Positions 1-11,559 of a stretch of 64,000 nt of DNA are shown piece by piece (within the stretch, counting starts at the first letter, position 1; the number at the start of each line of letters is the position of its first letter). The notes under the pieces are model-generated. The model was not told where the DNA came from. It saw nothing but the letters and a program-made list of their open reading frames with translations, and ran no database searches. Origin of the DNA: Avena insularis (lineage: Eukaryota; Streptophyta; Magnoliopsida; Poales; Poaceae); NCBI GenBank assembly GCA_023614405.1, contig CM042687.1, positions 237,362,292 through 237,426,291 of the forward strand, in the 5' to 3' direction. Made by a program: the position numbers and the translations under genes.

Positions 1-1249
1 TTCAATCTTTGGATTCTGCACATAAGATGTGCAACCAACAAGTTGGGTCAATACTTTGAATGTATTGGCAAATTACACCAAGGAAAGAAAAGACTAGCTC
101 TACATGCAAGGCTAGTTTAGGCTGTAGAGTTTATTTGCTCAAAGCTAGTTTTCTTAAGTATAGAGAAGAAGAGAAGACTTTCCCTACTTTGTAAACTTTT
201 GTTTAAGTAATATATGGTCGAATGGCACGCGAGGATATTACTCACCAAGTGTCCAAACAACCTCACACTTGGATATTACTCACCAAGTTCCCCAAAATCC
301 TCCCAATAGCGATATAACTCACGCCTTGGGTTTTTAGAAAACTTTAAGTTTTGAAAGAGAGAGAGAGAGAGAGAGAGGAAGATCCTTTAGAGGCTCCATC
401 CTTCAGATGCTCAAGTGTTCTTTTCCGTGAACTCGGCTGATCAATCAGATTGCAATACTCTCGAGAGTTTGTGCACTTTACCCACAATCCACGATCAAGT
501 CCTTTTACAGACAAGACCATGGTGAGGCTTTCCCTTAGTAGCCCCTCTACCTTCTGGATCCAACCGTGCCAAGAACCTCCAAATGTTGATACCCAGGTGA
601 GGTTTCCCACTAAGTACTAGGCCAAGACAGAGCCCATATGTATTGTGGTTGCACTGGAAGCTTCTGAATTTTGAAACATGGCAGACTTCTTTGATTCCTG
701 GGCGGACGTCCTCCACCAAAATCTCACTCGTTGTCCCGACAACCATTCCGCCCAGAAGAAAACTTAGTTTTATTTTGAAGTGGATTTGCGAAGAAAAGTT
801 TGCTCAAGAGAGCCTTTATACTTAGAAAAATTCATTGTCTTTCGAACCCGCCAACGGTACTTTACATATATATGGCATAGCAAGCAATACTTAGCAAAAC
901 AGGGAAACCTATTAGGAGGGGAAATCCTAAGTATAGAGCTACTCATGGCATACTACAAAATCATCGCACTTGCAAAATAATGCTAAGGAAAAATTCTACT
1001 AGAACATCCTACACATGCATACTACAGAATTTTGAAGATCACATGCATAGAATCAAAACTAGGACAATAGTTATGAACAAGTGGTGTAACTTGCCTTGAT
1101 CCGAGCAGCACTCTACGCAATATCACTCCTCAGCACACTCCGAACAATCTAACGAAACACAAACATAGATCTAATCACAACTTGCACAAAATAAGCCACA
1201 GAGATAATATACATGCATGCAACATGGTGATTATGCAAGATTTGTTTTT
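1..1249. other. Non-genic, repeat-derived sequence
   Basis: I see no gene here. Open frames are short and on both strands. The sequence contains a (GA)n microsatellite and looks like leader or LTR-flanking DNA of an old retroelement, but I cannot name the family. It abuts an LTR-like block on its right, so it may be the internal side of that element. Confidence 0.4.
357..377 (+). repeat. (GA)n microsatellite
   Basis: Ten uninterrupted GA units plus one base, with no coding context. Confidence 0.95.
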
Positions 1250-2893
1250 ACTAAATTGACCAAGGTAATCTAATTGGATCGCAATTGTGTTAGGGATGTT
1301 ATTAGTATTGATTTCCCATAGGTTTAAATTAATTTGGGTCATTATTCTAATTCATAGGCTCACAAGGAGATCCAACCATCTAATTAGCCCCAAATCATAT
1401 CTAATGCTCTTAATCAAGGTTTTATAAATTTTTTCAGTAGGTATTGTAAAAATAAAGTCAACACTAAAAGAATCAACTAAAACGGGGTTTTAATTATTTT
1501 TCTATGGATTAAACACTCTAATCTAGAGATTAATTTATACATAGATAAACCTACCGCAAACGTGTAATATTATTACAGATCTGTGTTCTACACAATTTTG
1601 TGAATACAACGGTATATTATACGCAAAATTTGGCCAAATGGTTAAATTTCTATGAATTTCCCAAGTTTTAAATATAATCTGCCAATTTAAATCTAACCCT
1701 AACGAAAACGCGATAAGTGGCAGTTCCCCATTGGGCCAGCTAAACGAGCGGCGCTGACGCGGCGCGCTAATGCAGCATGCTGACGCGGATTTTGCCACGC
1801 GGCGCAACGCCATTTGCCGATACCCCTTCGATCTTGCGTCTAATCTGAGTCGTAGCTCATTGACTAACGGACGGGAGGAGGGGCGGCGACTTACCGTGGT
1901 GGCGACGGTGGCGAGGGGAGGCAGACGGCAGCGGTGCGGTCAGTGGCGGTGCTCGGCGACGAACTAGCGGGTTCCCGAGGCGGCGAGGAAATCGACGGCG
2001 TCCAGCAGGTTCTCACGATCACGCTCGCGTCCTCGACGACGCTCCTCGCTTCCTCGACCATTGGCAGAGCTTCGTCGATGCTCTCCGTCCCCGGCGTTGC
2101 TCCGACGAGCAATTGCGGAAGCGGTACTACGAGAGACAAGGCGAAAATAGTGTGAGAAGAGGGAGTCGAACGAGAGGGTCACGTGGAGAGGAAAAGAAGT
2201 GGAGGTGAGGCTCGGAAACCTCTGCCCCGAGCTCGACTGAGCCTTACTCCGGCGAGATTGAAAACGCGCTTGCAAACTGCGGCTTGGCGGCGAGATTTCG
2301 AGAAATCTTTTTAGGGTTTCGAGGCAGCGGGGTTGCGGGGTTTATATGGCCGTCAAAACTTGGCGAGAGGGTCACGGTTTCTCCCCCGATTCGGCCGGAG
2401 TCCGTTCGGCTGCAATGACGTCACGGTTTCTGCGAGGAGGAAGGGATGGCGCGGGTCGGATGTCGTGAGCCCGAAGCGGCTGCGCTATGTGGCGGCTGAC
2501 TTGGGCTCTAGCGCTTAGGCTACACGCGCGCGCTAGTGGGTTGGCGCAGCCGGCCCAGTAGGTTAGGCAGTAGGTTTTTTTTATACTTTTATCTTTTCCA
2601 TTTCTGTTTCACTAATTCTTTAATAACTTTTGCATATCAAGTACAAAAGCAATAAAACCAATTTCTAATTTTTTGTAAAAAGGAGGTGGTCATCATAGAA
2701 CCATAGATTATTATCCTTACATAGCTTTTTGAAGGGTCAAGCATGATTACATCATTTTTGCTCAGAAATCTTTATTAGGGTTTTGGTAGGTTTTGATGGT
2801 AGGGTTTTGATGCAACTTTATTTGTAGGATGCAATGATGCAAGGATGATGCATGCTTCTGGTAACATCCTATAATAAAATCTGGGATGTTACA
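1250..2893 (-). mobile_element. LTR-like block, TGTAACATCCC family, minus strand
   Basis: Read on the minus strand it begins at 2893 with TGTAACATCCCAGATTTT, a start shared with blocks ending at 23646 (minus) and beginning at 61488 (plus, TGTCACATCCC). The interior passes from AT-rich to a GC-rich section (about 1740-2560) and back to AT-rich, as large grass LTRs often do. A partial echo of the start (TAACATCC) recurs at 2862-2869. No second LTR, primer site or target duplication is visible, and the left edge is a guess. Confidence 0.35.
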
Positions 2894-3195
2894 AACCATT
2901 TGTCTTGGCCCGGAAGGCCAGTCGAGCAAGACGACTCCAATGATGGCTCTCGGTTAGCATTTTTCATGGACGATCCGAGGCTCGATTTACGAGTCCTCGT
3001 CCGCACTACTTGGCCATTGCGATTCGCTCTTTCAAAGGTTGACAAAGGCGAATTGATTTTTCTGGACGGAAGAGACACCCAGTGGTGAGTCTATGCAGCG
3101 TGGCATGCGACCCTCTCTGGCGACTTGGACGATGAAGGTCCCTCAGAAGACGCGGCGTACGCATTTGACATAGCCGGAAAGAATCGACGCGGCGG
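2894..3195. other. Unassigned GC-rich sequence
   Basis: Both strands carry open frames of 60-80 codons without recognisable domains or consistent composition. I see no gene. The stretch leads into the minisatellites. Confidence 0.3.
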
Positions 3196-3416
3196 ACAAC
3201 GAGTCTGCACGGCGGAAGTATGGTCGTTCTTTGGCAAAGTCAACACGACGGACATGGAGTCGACGCGGCGGAAGGAGGTCACGCTATGGCGAACTCGAAG
3301 AGGCAGACACGGGGTCGACTCGGCAGACGGAGGTCGCGCTATGGGGAAGTCGACGCGGCGGACACGGGGTCGACGTGGCAGACGGAGGTCGCGCTATAGC
3401 GAAGTCAACGCGTCGT
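3196..3416 (+). repeat. 55-bp GC-rich minisatellite, about four units
   Basis: The anchor ACACGGGGTCGAC and its variants recur at 3196, 3252, 3307 and 3362, giving spacings of 56, 55 and 55 bp. Each unit also holds GGAGGTCGCGCTATGG or a variant. Because 55 is not a multiple of three, the frames running through it are chance products of high GC. Confidence 0.8.
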
Positions 3417-3439
3417 TTAGCCGGTAGAATGGAGAGTCG

Positions 3440-3860
3440 GCGATGGACGAGGTCGCGAGGGGCGAGTCCGCGAGGGAGAGTCCGCGGTGGCAAGTCCCCG
3501 AGCGTGTTGAGTACGCGAGGGCGAGTCCGCGGTGACAAGTCCCCAAGCGTGTTGAGTACGCGAGGGTGAGTCTGCGGTAGCGAGCCCGGCGTGTTGAATC
3601 TGTGACGAGTCGCGATGGCGAGTCCCGGCGTGTTGAGTATCTTGAGCGAGTCATGATGGTGAGCCCCGAGCATGTTGATCTGTGGCGAGTCCGTGGTGGC
3701 GAGTCCCCGAGCGTGTTGAATATGTGAGGGCGACGAGTCCCCGAGCACAGGGAATCCGCGAGGGCGGCGAGTCCCCGAGCATGGCGAATCTGCGATGGCG
3801 AGTCCGCGGAGGCCAAGTTCCCGAGCGTGGAGTGTCCATGATGACGGCGAGTCAACGGAG
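3440..3860 (+). repeat. Degenerate 39-45 bp GC-rich minisatellite
   Basis: The core GAGCGTGTTGAATAC with GGCGAGTCC(GCGG) recurs at 3502, 3547, 3589, 3628, 3670 and 3711 (spacings 45, 42, 39, 42, 41), then decays to about 3860. Most spacings are multiples of three, which keeps long open frames on both strands (up to about 200 codons on the minus strand). I judge these frames spurious. Such tracts occur in the untranslated parts of Tat-lineage gypsy elements, but I cannot tie this one to an element. Confidence 0.75.
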
Positions 3861-3960
3861 GGCGAGCCAGCAACAGGTGAACCCACGATCGATTGGTGCG
3901 GCGCTCGGTGAACTGTACATTGCTACTTGTTTTTCCTCGTACTTGCAGAGACAAGACCAT

Positions 3961-4900
3961 TGATTAATAGATATGACAAAATATAATAATTAAAATAAAC
4001 TTGAGTTAAGAGAAAATTATTAGCCATAGCCAAGTCGTCGCTGGCAAAATTGTAGATAAACGTGATGGTTAATATATTCTAAGAAGTTTGCGGTAGAGCA
4101 GTGTGATGGTGAATATATTCTAAGAAGTTTGCGGTAGAGCAGTCGTTCGATCCTTCGGTCGAAACCACGGCAGTGCGTGTTGCCGTCGGGTGCTCGCGTG
4201 CGCGCTTAAGTCGCCGAACCTAAATTTATATGTTGTATCATATAGAAGTGTGAAGTGTTGATCAAGTTGCTCCTCGTGCAGAAGCAAAATAAAGCGAAGA
4301 ATTAGTATTCGTGTCTAATTATATGATCTTATGAGGGTAAATTCTGATCATGCAAACAAGATGATAAAGTAGACCAGCACTAGCTATTTTGTAACCGATC
4401 TACACATGCTTCGCTACCGTGACTGATCTAATGATTTAATTGCTCTGCTTGCGCAAGACCTGAAGTACTTCATATATGTTAATAATTAAAGGCAAAGAAA
4501 GGATTTCACCGATAATTGATTGGAAAAATCGCTTTTCTCTTCTTTGGATTGTTGCCGCTTGCACATGTGGCCGACTCCAGATCGGTCTGTACTTGATGCA
4601 GTACATGTACACCTTGAAGTCAGGTTTCCTTTGTTGTCCTGTTGGCAATAAATCTCATAGTGTATTCACGGGGCAATCCTCCAAACGATTGATTACGCAT
4701 GCAAGAGATCAAATATAATATTGAATCAGTAGAGTAATTAATAAGAAAGATAAGATCGATTACTAGAAAGAACCCATTAACCATGACCACATGCAATCGT
4801 GCGTGCATATTGGCCTAACGTTGTGAGCCAAAATCTGATCCATCTCAATCTTGATCGATGCCTGTGCTGAACCATGACGGCTTTTGCCATGCTCGGCAGG
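3961..4900. other. Unassigned intergenic sequence
   Basis: No gene, LTR terminus or domain is recognisable. A 41-bp tandem duplication lies at 4062-4141. The rest is AT-balanced unique-looking DNA. Confidence 0.4.
4062..4141 (+). repeat. 41-bp tandem duplication
   Basis: GTGATGGTTAATATATTCT and the following bases through GCGGTAGAGCA repeat from 4103 with a single T to G change. The near identity suggests a recent duplication. Confidence 0.9.
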
Positions 4901-5084
4901 AACTCGGCATACCAGGTGCAGCGCCGACCGTATGCGCGGAGATTAAAATCGATCTAGATTAATCTACCATCACGTGAACCGCATGGCATATCCGATCCAA
5001 ATTTATACGTTTGAGGGCCGCCGAGGTCGCTGATGAAGTTGTTGCGAGATCCCGTCCGAATTATCACCTCCAATCGTCGCTTGT
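4901..5084 (-). mobile_element. Leader of a minus-strand gypsy element
   Basis: This is the sequence immediately inside the primer-binding site, read leftwards. It has a short open frame from the LTR into the leader that stops near 5003. No gag domain can be made out, so the element is probably truncated soon after its leader. Confidence 0.4.
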
Positions 5085-5102
5085 CCCACGGTGGGCGCCA
5101 AC
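5085..5102 (-). other. Gypsy primer-binding site
   Basis: On the minus strand GTTGGCGCCCACCGTGGG directly follows the LTR end ACGACA. TTGGCGCCCACCGTGGG is the usual primer-site sequence of grass Tat-type gypsy elements. It fixes the orientation and inner edge of the LTR at 5103-5559. Confidence 0.75.
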
Positions 5103-5559
5103 TGTCGTGGTATTGCACGGCAGATGCTACTGGGGTAGCTTACGTAGAGGGAGCAAGGCGACGTAGGAGAATCTGAAAGCGAGATTAGCACACGATGTAC
5201 CCAGGTTCACGTCCCCTCGGTGGAGGATCGCTACGTCCTGCTGTCAATCTAGTATATGATCATAGATTGGTTTACAAGTGAGTCATCGTAGATGGTGGGA
5301 GAGACTAGATCTAATATGACATGGGAGAAGATGCAATACGACGTACCCCTTGGGGTGTCCTTGGTGGCTTTATATATGCATCCAGTTAGGGTTTACAAGT
5401 GTACTAATGGGCTTTGTATTGGAGTCGCCGTCTTGGGCCTTCAGTCGGCGATAGTCGAATCTGATATGATGATCGCCACTTGGCGATCGCCGTGATTGGC
5501 GATCGATCCAGCTGGCGACTCCGCTTCATGGGTATACCCCGATTGGTATTCCCCCATCA
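5103..5559 (-). mobile_element. 5' LTR of a minus-strand gypsy element
   Basis: On the minus strand the LTR runs from TGATGGGGGAATACC (at 5559) to ACCACGACA (at 5103), so it has TG...CA ends and is 457 bp long. A TATA-like CATATATAAAG lies near 5369-5378 on the minus strand. The primer site at 5085-5102 shows that the internal region lies to the left. It truncates the plus-strand Tat element that resumes at about 5560. No matching 3' LTR is present in the window. Confidence 0.7.
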
Positions 5560-5849
5560 ATGGGCATAAACTATTTAGAGTTCGGCTCGCCCTCGTCCGA
5601 GGTTTCGTGATCCTTTCCCCAAGTAAGGGTCAGGCTCTTCCTGTCTTCACGGATTGCTGATGAAATTTCTAGAGAAAGGAATACAACAAATCAAATAAGA
5701 AACTGAGCCGATATAGTGCTTAATTCGGCAAAAATAGCTCGGTAAGAAAATTACCTAGAAAGGTGATTCTCTCGGCTGTAGGGCTTCATTCCCCACGTTC
5801 AATCCTCGGCCATTTCCGTCTTGAAAATGGACTTGAAGAGCTTCCGGAT

Positions 5850-6600
5850 TTGGTCGTCGTCTAACTTGACTGTTGAAACTCAGTTCGGGTCAATTCGGCC
5901 ACTCATATAGCAGATTTTGTGGTTGCGCTTCAGAAGAGGGCATACTCGGCTACTAATAAAAGTAGCCATGAGGTTGTCGCTGCATAACCCGGCCATCATC
6001 AACTGGAGGAGCCGCTCCTCAAATAGATTGACCACTAGGTTCTTATTTGGATCGAAGTCCCAGTTTTTCTTGGAGGGGACGCCGACTGAGAATGCCGGCA
6101 GTCGAATCAAGTCAACCCCGGTCTTATTCTTCACGTAGAAGAACATCTTGTGCCACTTCTTGCACGACTCGAGGCCGATTACCCGAGGAAATACGGACAC
6201 TTACCAAGGTGTGATTGAGGCGGCTCCACACTAGGTCAGTGATTTCTCGGCCTTGCGCAGACCCTTATTCGGCATGACATTAGCCCGGAGCTAGAATAAT
6301 CTGGCCCAGATTTGCACATTGGGCCAAAGGCCAAAATAACCTTAGGAGTCCGAGATAAAGGCGAAAAGAGATGCAATGGCATTTGCCGAGATATGATGGG
6401 GCTGGAGGCCGAATGATACTAGGAATTCCTTAGCGAAATCGCTCAAAGGGAGGCCGAACCCGCAGGTGAAGTGAGGGACAAACTCTACACACTCACCTTC
6501 TTTGGCGTCCGGGGTGAGCTCGTCGCTGGGGAGGCGACAGGAAACCTCTGGCGGGATCCGACGTGTCTGCGTGAGCCAATCCATCTCCTCCTAGGTCGCC
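5850..6600 (-). pseudogene. Antisense extra ORF of a Tat gypsy element (Transposase_28-like)
   Basis: Two minus-strand blocks (about 6584-6342 and 6200-5880) read like the plant 'putative gypsy type transposon' domain (PF04195). The first has CGFGLPLSDFAKEFLVSFGL followed by LQPHHISANAIASLFAF. The second has RVIGLESCKKWHKMFFYVKN and a tail ending LKRNHKICYMSGRIDPN. In-frame stops and a frame change separate them. The ORF is antisense to the element, whose polypurine tract and 3' LTR lie at 7424-7440 on the plus strand. Additional antisense ORFs upstream of the 3' LTR are known from Tat-lineage elements; their function is not established. The domain name rests on recalled similarity, not a search. 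Confidence 0.6.
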
Positions 6601-7423
6601 TTGGATCTTTGCCAAGATCCCTGCTCGGAGACGGCGGCTCCCTCTTCGTGTTCCTCAACGGTGACCATCCCGCACGAGCTCTCCATGGATTCTTCTTCGA
6701 AAGAACTGCCTGTGGCGCCGGTGAAGGGCTTAGACCGGCACGGTCCCGTCGTTGCGTCGAAGGATCAGAGTCTCGGGAATCAGTTGTAGCCTAAGCAAGG
6801 CAAGCGCGCTGCACGGTGGCCGAAGCGGAGGAAAAGCGCAACATGGTCACGTAAGCAGAGCACTGCGGCGGCGGCACGAGGAAGATGAAGTAAATGGGAA
6901 CGAGGAAAAGTAAATAAGGGATTCCCCCCGCTCCCCTATTTATCTGCACCATAGACGAAGGGTCATGGGATTATGTGTGCGTGCCCGTTCGGCTGTGTAC
7001 GCGTGTATTGCGCAAGAACGGTCGTGGGATCGTGCCACACCGGCGGTTACACAGCACCACTAGAAGAAGCCCTCGCAGTAAACGAGGGGGTGTGACATGA
7101 TTTGACTGGTAGCAATGATAGATGTCTGCGTGTGTAGTAAATGATGTCATGGCCCGTGGAATGAGGCTAGCTCAAATCATTGCGATCCACATAGGATGAG
7201 AGGAAGCTTACGAAGGAAGGAAACAACCAAGAGAAATAACCCGGATAAAAGAATATGACTCGGCAGAAGAGGTATATCTCGGACATAGCGAAAAATATTC
7301 GGATCAAACATAAGATCATGAACAGAGATGCTAAGGTAAACAATAGAATGGGGCCAATAGACAAAGATCTAGATTAAGTTGAACTTGTTGTGGCCTTTCC
7401 GGCTGAGTCCGCCAAGACCGCAC
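6601..7423 (+). mobile_element. 3' untranslated region of the plus-strand Tat gypsy element
   Basis: No gene is visible between the antisense ORF and the polypurine tract. A GC-rich stretch at 6600-6790 is open in several frames and may be the decayed upstream part of the antisense ORF. Confidence 0.5.
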
Positions 7424-7439
7424 CAGCTTCGGGGACTAA
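7424..7439 (+). other. Polypurine tract of the Tat gypsy element
   Basis: CCAGCTTCGGGGACTAA immediately precedes the LTR start TGTTGGGGGATGACC. A GCTTCGGGG-type tract followed by TGTTGGGGG is the common junction in grass Tat elements. Confidence 0.6.
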
Positions 7440-7823
7440 TGTTGGGGGATGACCCTAGGTAGGATCAAGCAAAGGTAAAAGGGCAAAGCCCACCGAGGTA
7501 TTGATCGGGCGAAGGCATGATCCGGACGAGGTATATAATGGTCGGCCGAATAAGGGTCGGATTACCTTAAGATAAACAGCATTGTCTTGACTCGGCCAGC
7601 ATATGAGGTATGTTGGCACGATGTCTAGCGCCCTTTGTATTTGCAGGTACGCGCCTGACCGAGTCATAATGGACGAGACCGAGACAGGAGATGGCTTGCT
7701 CGAGAAGGAGAGAGCAAGCCCCAAGGTCAACACGATCCTTTGTCTCTCTTTCAGGAATCCAAGGAGAGACAAGCGCTAAGGACAAGGACCAGAGGGACAG
7801 AGGCAGAAAAGAGGTCACGAGGT
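7440..7823 (+). mobile_element. 3' LTR of the Tat gypsy element, first part
   Basis: The LTR starts TGTTGGGGGATGACC and is cut at 7823 by the copia element at 7824-16717. The last five bases, GAGGT (7819-7823), are the target duplication and recur at 16718-16722. The remainder of the LTR resumes at 16723. Confidence 0.6.
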
Positions 7824-9689
7824 TGTTGGGGTTCGTAGCATGGAAAACAAAAAAATTCTACCGCATGCACACAAACAAGCCAAGATCTATCTACTAGATT
7901 GTAGCAACGAGTCGATTAGAGTACTCACCCTTGAAGATTCCAATGCGGTTAACGAGAGAAGATTCTTGTGGGTGATGTAGTCATACACTTGCCGATCTCA
8001 AGATCGCGTAGACGATCCTTCCGGCGCTGCGTTCCGGCAGCGCTTCCACAGTCGGTCACACGTTCGGTACTCGATGAAGACCTTCCTCTCCCTTATTCCA
8101 GCAGTCAGCGGAGGTTGTAGTTCTCCCCTCGCGATTCCAATAGCACGACGGCATGGTGTCGGAAGTAGAGGGAAGATCCCGCAGAGCTTCGCCTAAGTCG
8201 GTGCGAGTTATGGTGGATATAGGGTTTCCGGCGATCTAGGTTTAGAAGGCCGGAGAGGAGGAGGAGGAGTCGGCGGCGGCTAGGGCAGCAGCGAGGCGGG
8301 CGTGGCAAGGCTGGCAAGCCTTGACAGGTGGGAGGGTTGGCTCTTGTGTTTTGTTTGGGGCAGCCCTCCCCCTCTATTTATGAGAGGGAGGGCAGACTTG
8401 GGAGGGGAGATTTTGAATCCAAACCCAAACCAAGTTGAATTGAAAGAAGGACTCGATCCTTCTTCTACCAGGAAACCATTGTTCCAGTTTGACTTTTTAA
8501 ACCTCCCTTTTGACTTTTAATTTAGAGCTTTAATTCTCTCTCGCAAATGCCCAAACAAAGTGACCTAGGATATGATCCAATCATTCCACTTACCCATAAC
8601 ACATTCATGGACCATTCCCCTTCCGGTCAGGTGAACCTTCTAGACCCTTCTAGAACCTATCCGATGAAAACATCGAAATCATTCATGAACTCCGGAATCG
8701 CACTTTTCTTATATGAATCTTATTCTCCGGACCATTCCGGATCTCCTCGTGATATCCAGGATCCCATCCGAGACTCTGAACAAAATTCGGTATCCCTACT
8801 GACATTCCATATCTACTAAACAACATCGAATCCTTAAGTGTGTCTCCCTACGGTTCGTGAATTATGCGGACATGACCGAGACACTTCTCCGATCAATAAC
8901 CAATAGAGGAATCTGGAAATTCATATGGCTCCCACATATTTCTACGATTACTTTGCGATCGAATGAAGCACTTACATATGATACCAATTTCCCTTTGTCT
9001 CGCGATAGTTTACTTATCCGAGGTTTGATCATCGGTATCTCTACATACCTAGTTCAACCTCGTTACCGATAAGTACTCTTTTCTCGTTCCCATGATATGT
9101 GATCCCTTGTGACCCAGTCACATGCTTGCAAGCTAATTGGATGACATTCCACCGAGAGGGCCCAGAGTATATCTATCCGTCATATGGATGGACAAATCCC
9201 ACTCTTGATCCATGTGCTTCAACACATACTTTCCGAACACTCAATGCCACCTTTATAGCCACCCAGTTACGGTGTGGTGTTTGATGTCATCAAAGCATCC
9301 TTCCGGTGATGGTGATTAGCATGATCTCATGGTCGAAGGAATTAGGTTACTATGTATCAGAAAGCTTATAGCAAACGAACTATTGAAATGACTTGATCTT
9401 AATGCTACGCTTATCTATAGGAGTATGTCCATCACACCATTCTCCTAATGATATGATCTTGTTGTCAATAACATCTCAATGTTCATGATCGAGAAACTAC
9501 GATCATCTATTAACCAACAAGCTAGTATTACAAAGAGGCTTTACTAGGGACTCTAATTTAGTTTAAAAATCACACAAGTATTAATGTTTCCGGTTAATAC
9601 TATTATAGCATGAATGTAAACATTTATCATAAACACAAAGATATAATAATAACCACTTTTATTATTGCCTCTAGGGCATATCTCCAACA
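7824..9689 (-). repeat. 3' LTR of the Angela-like copia element
   Basis: It begins at 9689 on the minus strand with TGTTGGAGATATGCCC and ends at 7824 with AACCCCAACA. A TATA-like CATAAATAG lies near 8374-8383 (minus) within the GC-rich third, the likely promoter when the same sequence acts as a 5' LTR. It aligns throughout with the LTR at 14871-16717, with scattered substitutions and small indels, for example around 8280-8330 against 15325-15355. Confidence 0.95.
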
Positions 9690-9704
9690 GTCTCCCACTT
9701 GCAC
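9690..9704 (-). other. Polypurine tract of the Angela-like copia element
   Basis: On the minus strand GTGCAAGTGGGAGAC directly precedes the 3' LTR. The same tract precedes the 3' LTR of the second copia element at 45719. Confidence 0.85.
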
Positions 9705-9723
9705 TAGAGTCAACTAATATAGA

Positions 9724-11559
9724 TTACATGGTAGTATACCGAACACCCATGGTGGTTTGGTGTTGGTCATGTTTTGCCCTCGGGAGAGGTTTAGTCAACG
9801 GATCCGCCACATTCAGATCTGTGTGTACTTTGCAAATCTTTATGTCACCATATTGGACATGCTCTCGAATAGCGTGAAAACGTAATTTGATGTGCTTCAG
9901 CTTCTTGTGTGACCTTGGTTCTTGTGCATTGGCTATGGCGCCCATGTTATCACAATAGATAGACATAGGGTCCAACGCACTTGGAACAACACTGAGCTCT
10001 GTAATGAACTCCTTCATCCATATCGCCTCTTGTGAAGCCTCCGAAGCAGCTATGTATTCCGATTCAGTTGAAGATCTCGCCACAACGCTTTGCTTTGCAC
10101 TCCTCTAGCTAACTGTTGCACCATTCAAAGTAAATACGTATCCAGATTGAGATTTAGAATCATCCGGATCGGTGTTCCAACTAGCATCAGTGTAACCATT
10201 AACAACGAGTTGTTCATCACCTCCATTAGAAAGAACCATATCCTTAGTTCTTCTCAAGTACTTAAGGATGTTTTTGACCGCTATCCAATGATCCACTCTT
10301 GGATCACTTTGATATCTGCTAGTCAAACTAACAGAATATGCAATGTCGGGTCTAGTACATAGCATGGCATACATAAGAGATCCTATGGCTAAGGCATAGG
10401 GAGTATTTCTCATCCTTTCTCTATCTTCTGCCGATGTAGGACTTTGAGTTTTACTCAAGGTCGTATTGGGCAACATGGGAAAGAACCCTTTCTCGCTATC
10501 TTCCATTCCAAACCTCTTTAGAACTTTGTCCAAATATGTACTTTGTGACAATAATATTAGGCGTCTCGATCTATCTCTATAAATCTTTATGCCTAAAATG
10601 TAAGCGGCTTCGCCAAGATCTTTCATTGAAAAAGTATTATTCAAATAATCCTTGACACTATTAAGAACGTCTACATCATTCCCAATCAACAATATGTCAT
10701 CTACATATAGTATTAAGAATGCTACAGAGCTCCCACTCACTTTCTTGTAAATACAAGCTTCTCCATAAGTTTGTATAAAACCAAAGCTTTTGATTACCTT
10801 ATCAAAATGTTAATTCCAACTTCGGGATGCTTGCTTCAATCCATAAATGGACCGTTGAAGTTTGCATACCTTGTTAGCATCTTTAGGATCGACAAAACCT
10901 TTGGGTTGTACCATATACAACTCTTCATCAATGTCTCCTTTGAGGAACGCCGTTTTGACATCTATCTGCCATATCTCATAATCATAATATGCAGCGATTG
11001 CTAACAAAATCCTCACAGACTTTAGCTTCGCTACCGGTGAGAAAGTCTCATCGTATTTAACTCCTTGAATTTGTCGAAACCCTTTTGCGACAAGTCAAGC
11101 TTTATAGACAGTAACATTACCATCAACATTTGTTTTCTTCTTGAAAATCCATTTGTTCTCGACAGCCTTCCGGCCATCCGGTAAGTCCACCAAATTCCAT
11201 ACTTGGTTTTTGTACATGGATCCAATCTCGGATTTCATGGATTCTTGCCATTTATTGGAATCTGGGCTCATCATCGCTTCCTCATATGTCGCAGGGTCAT
11301 CGGTGTTGTCCACCAACATGACACCCATAACGGGATCATACCAATCAGGAGTAGTATGAGTTCTTGTTGACCTGCGAGGTTCCGTAGCAACTTCAACCGA
11401 AGTTTCATGATCAACATCATTAGCTTCCTCTCTTATTGGTGTAGGCGCCACAGGAACTACTTCTGGTGCTGTGCTACTCGCAAGTTCGAGAGAAGGTTCA
11501 ACAACCTCGTCGAGTTCTACTTTCCTTCTAGTCACTTCTTTCAAGAGAAACTCCTTCTC
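9724..11559 (-). pseudogene. Copia reverse transcriptase and RNase H (disabled)
   Basis: This minus-strand region encodes the C-terminal half of a copia polyprotein. It contains the RT entry DDPATYEEAMMSPDSNKW, the fingers motif VYKA...LVAKGF, the catalytic ILYVDDILLIGND (near 10690), KDLGEAAYILGIKI, and the thumb region CTRPDIAYSVSLTSRYQSD. RNase H follows with GYTDASWNTDPDD, STESEYIAASEASQEAIWMK, IYCDNMGAI and the terminal NVADPLTKPLPRAKHDQH, ending at a stop at 9724. RT copies element RNA to DNA and RNase H removes the template. Several in-frame stops break the frame, for example after VYKA, after ASRSWN and after NGATVS, where family members have Arg, Asn/Leu or Trp. Confidence 0.9.

Noticed and set aside
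3284..3960. Frames of 188-200 codons on the minus strand and shorter ones on the plus strand
   Set aside because: They follow the minisatellite period and are open on both strands, with no similarity to a protein family.
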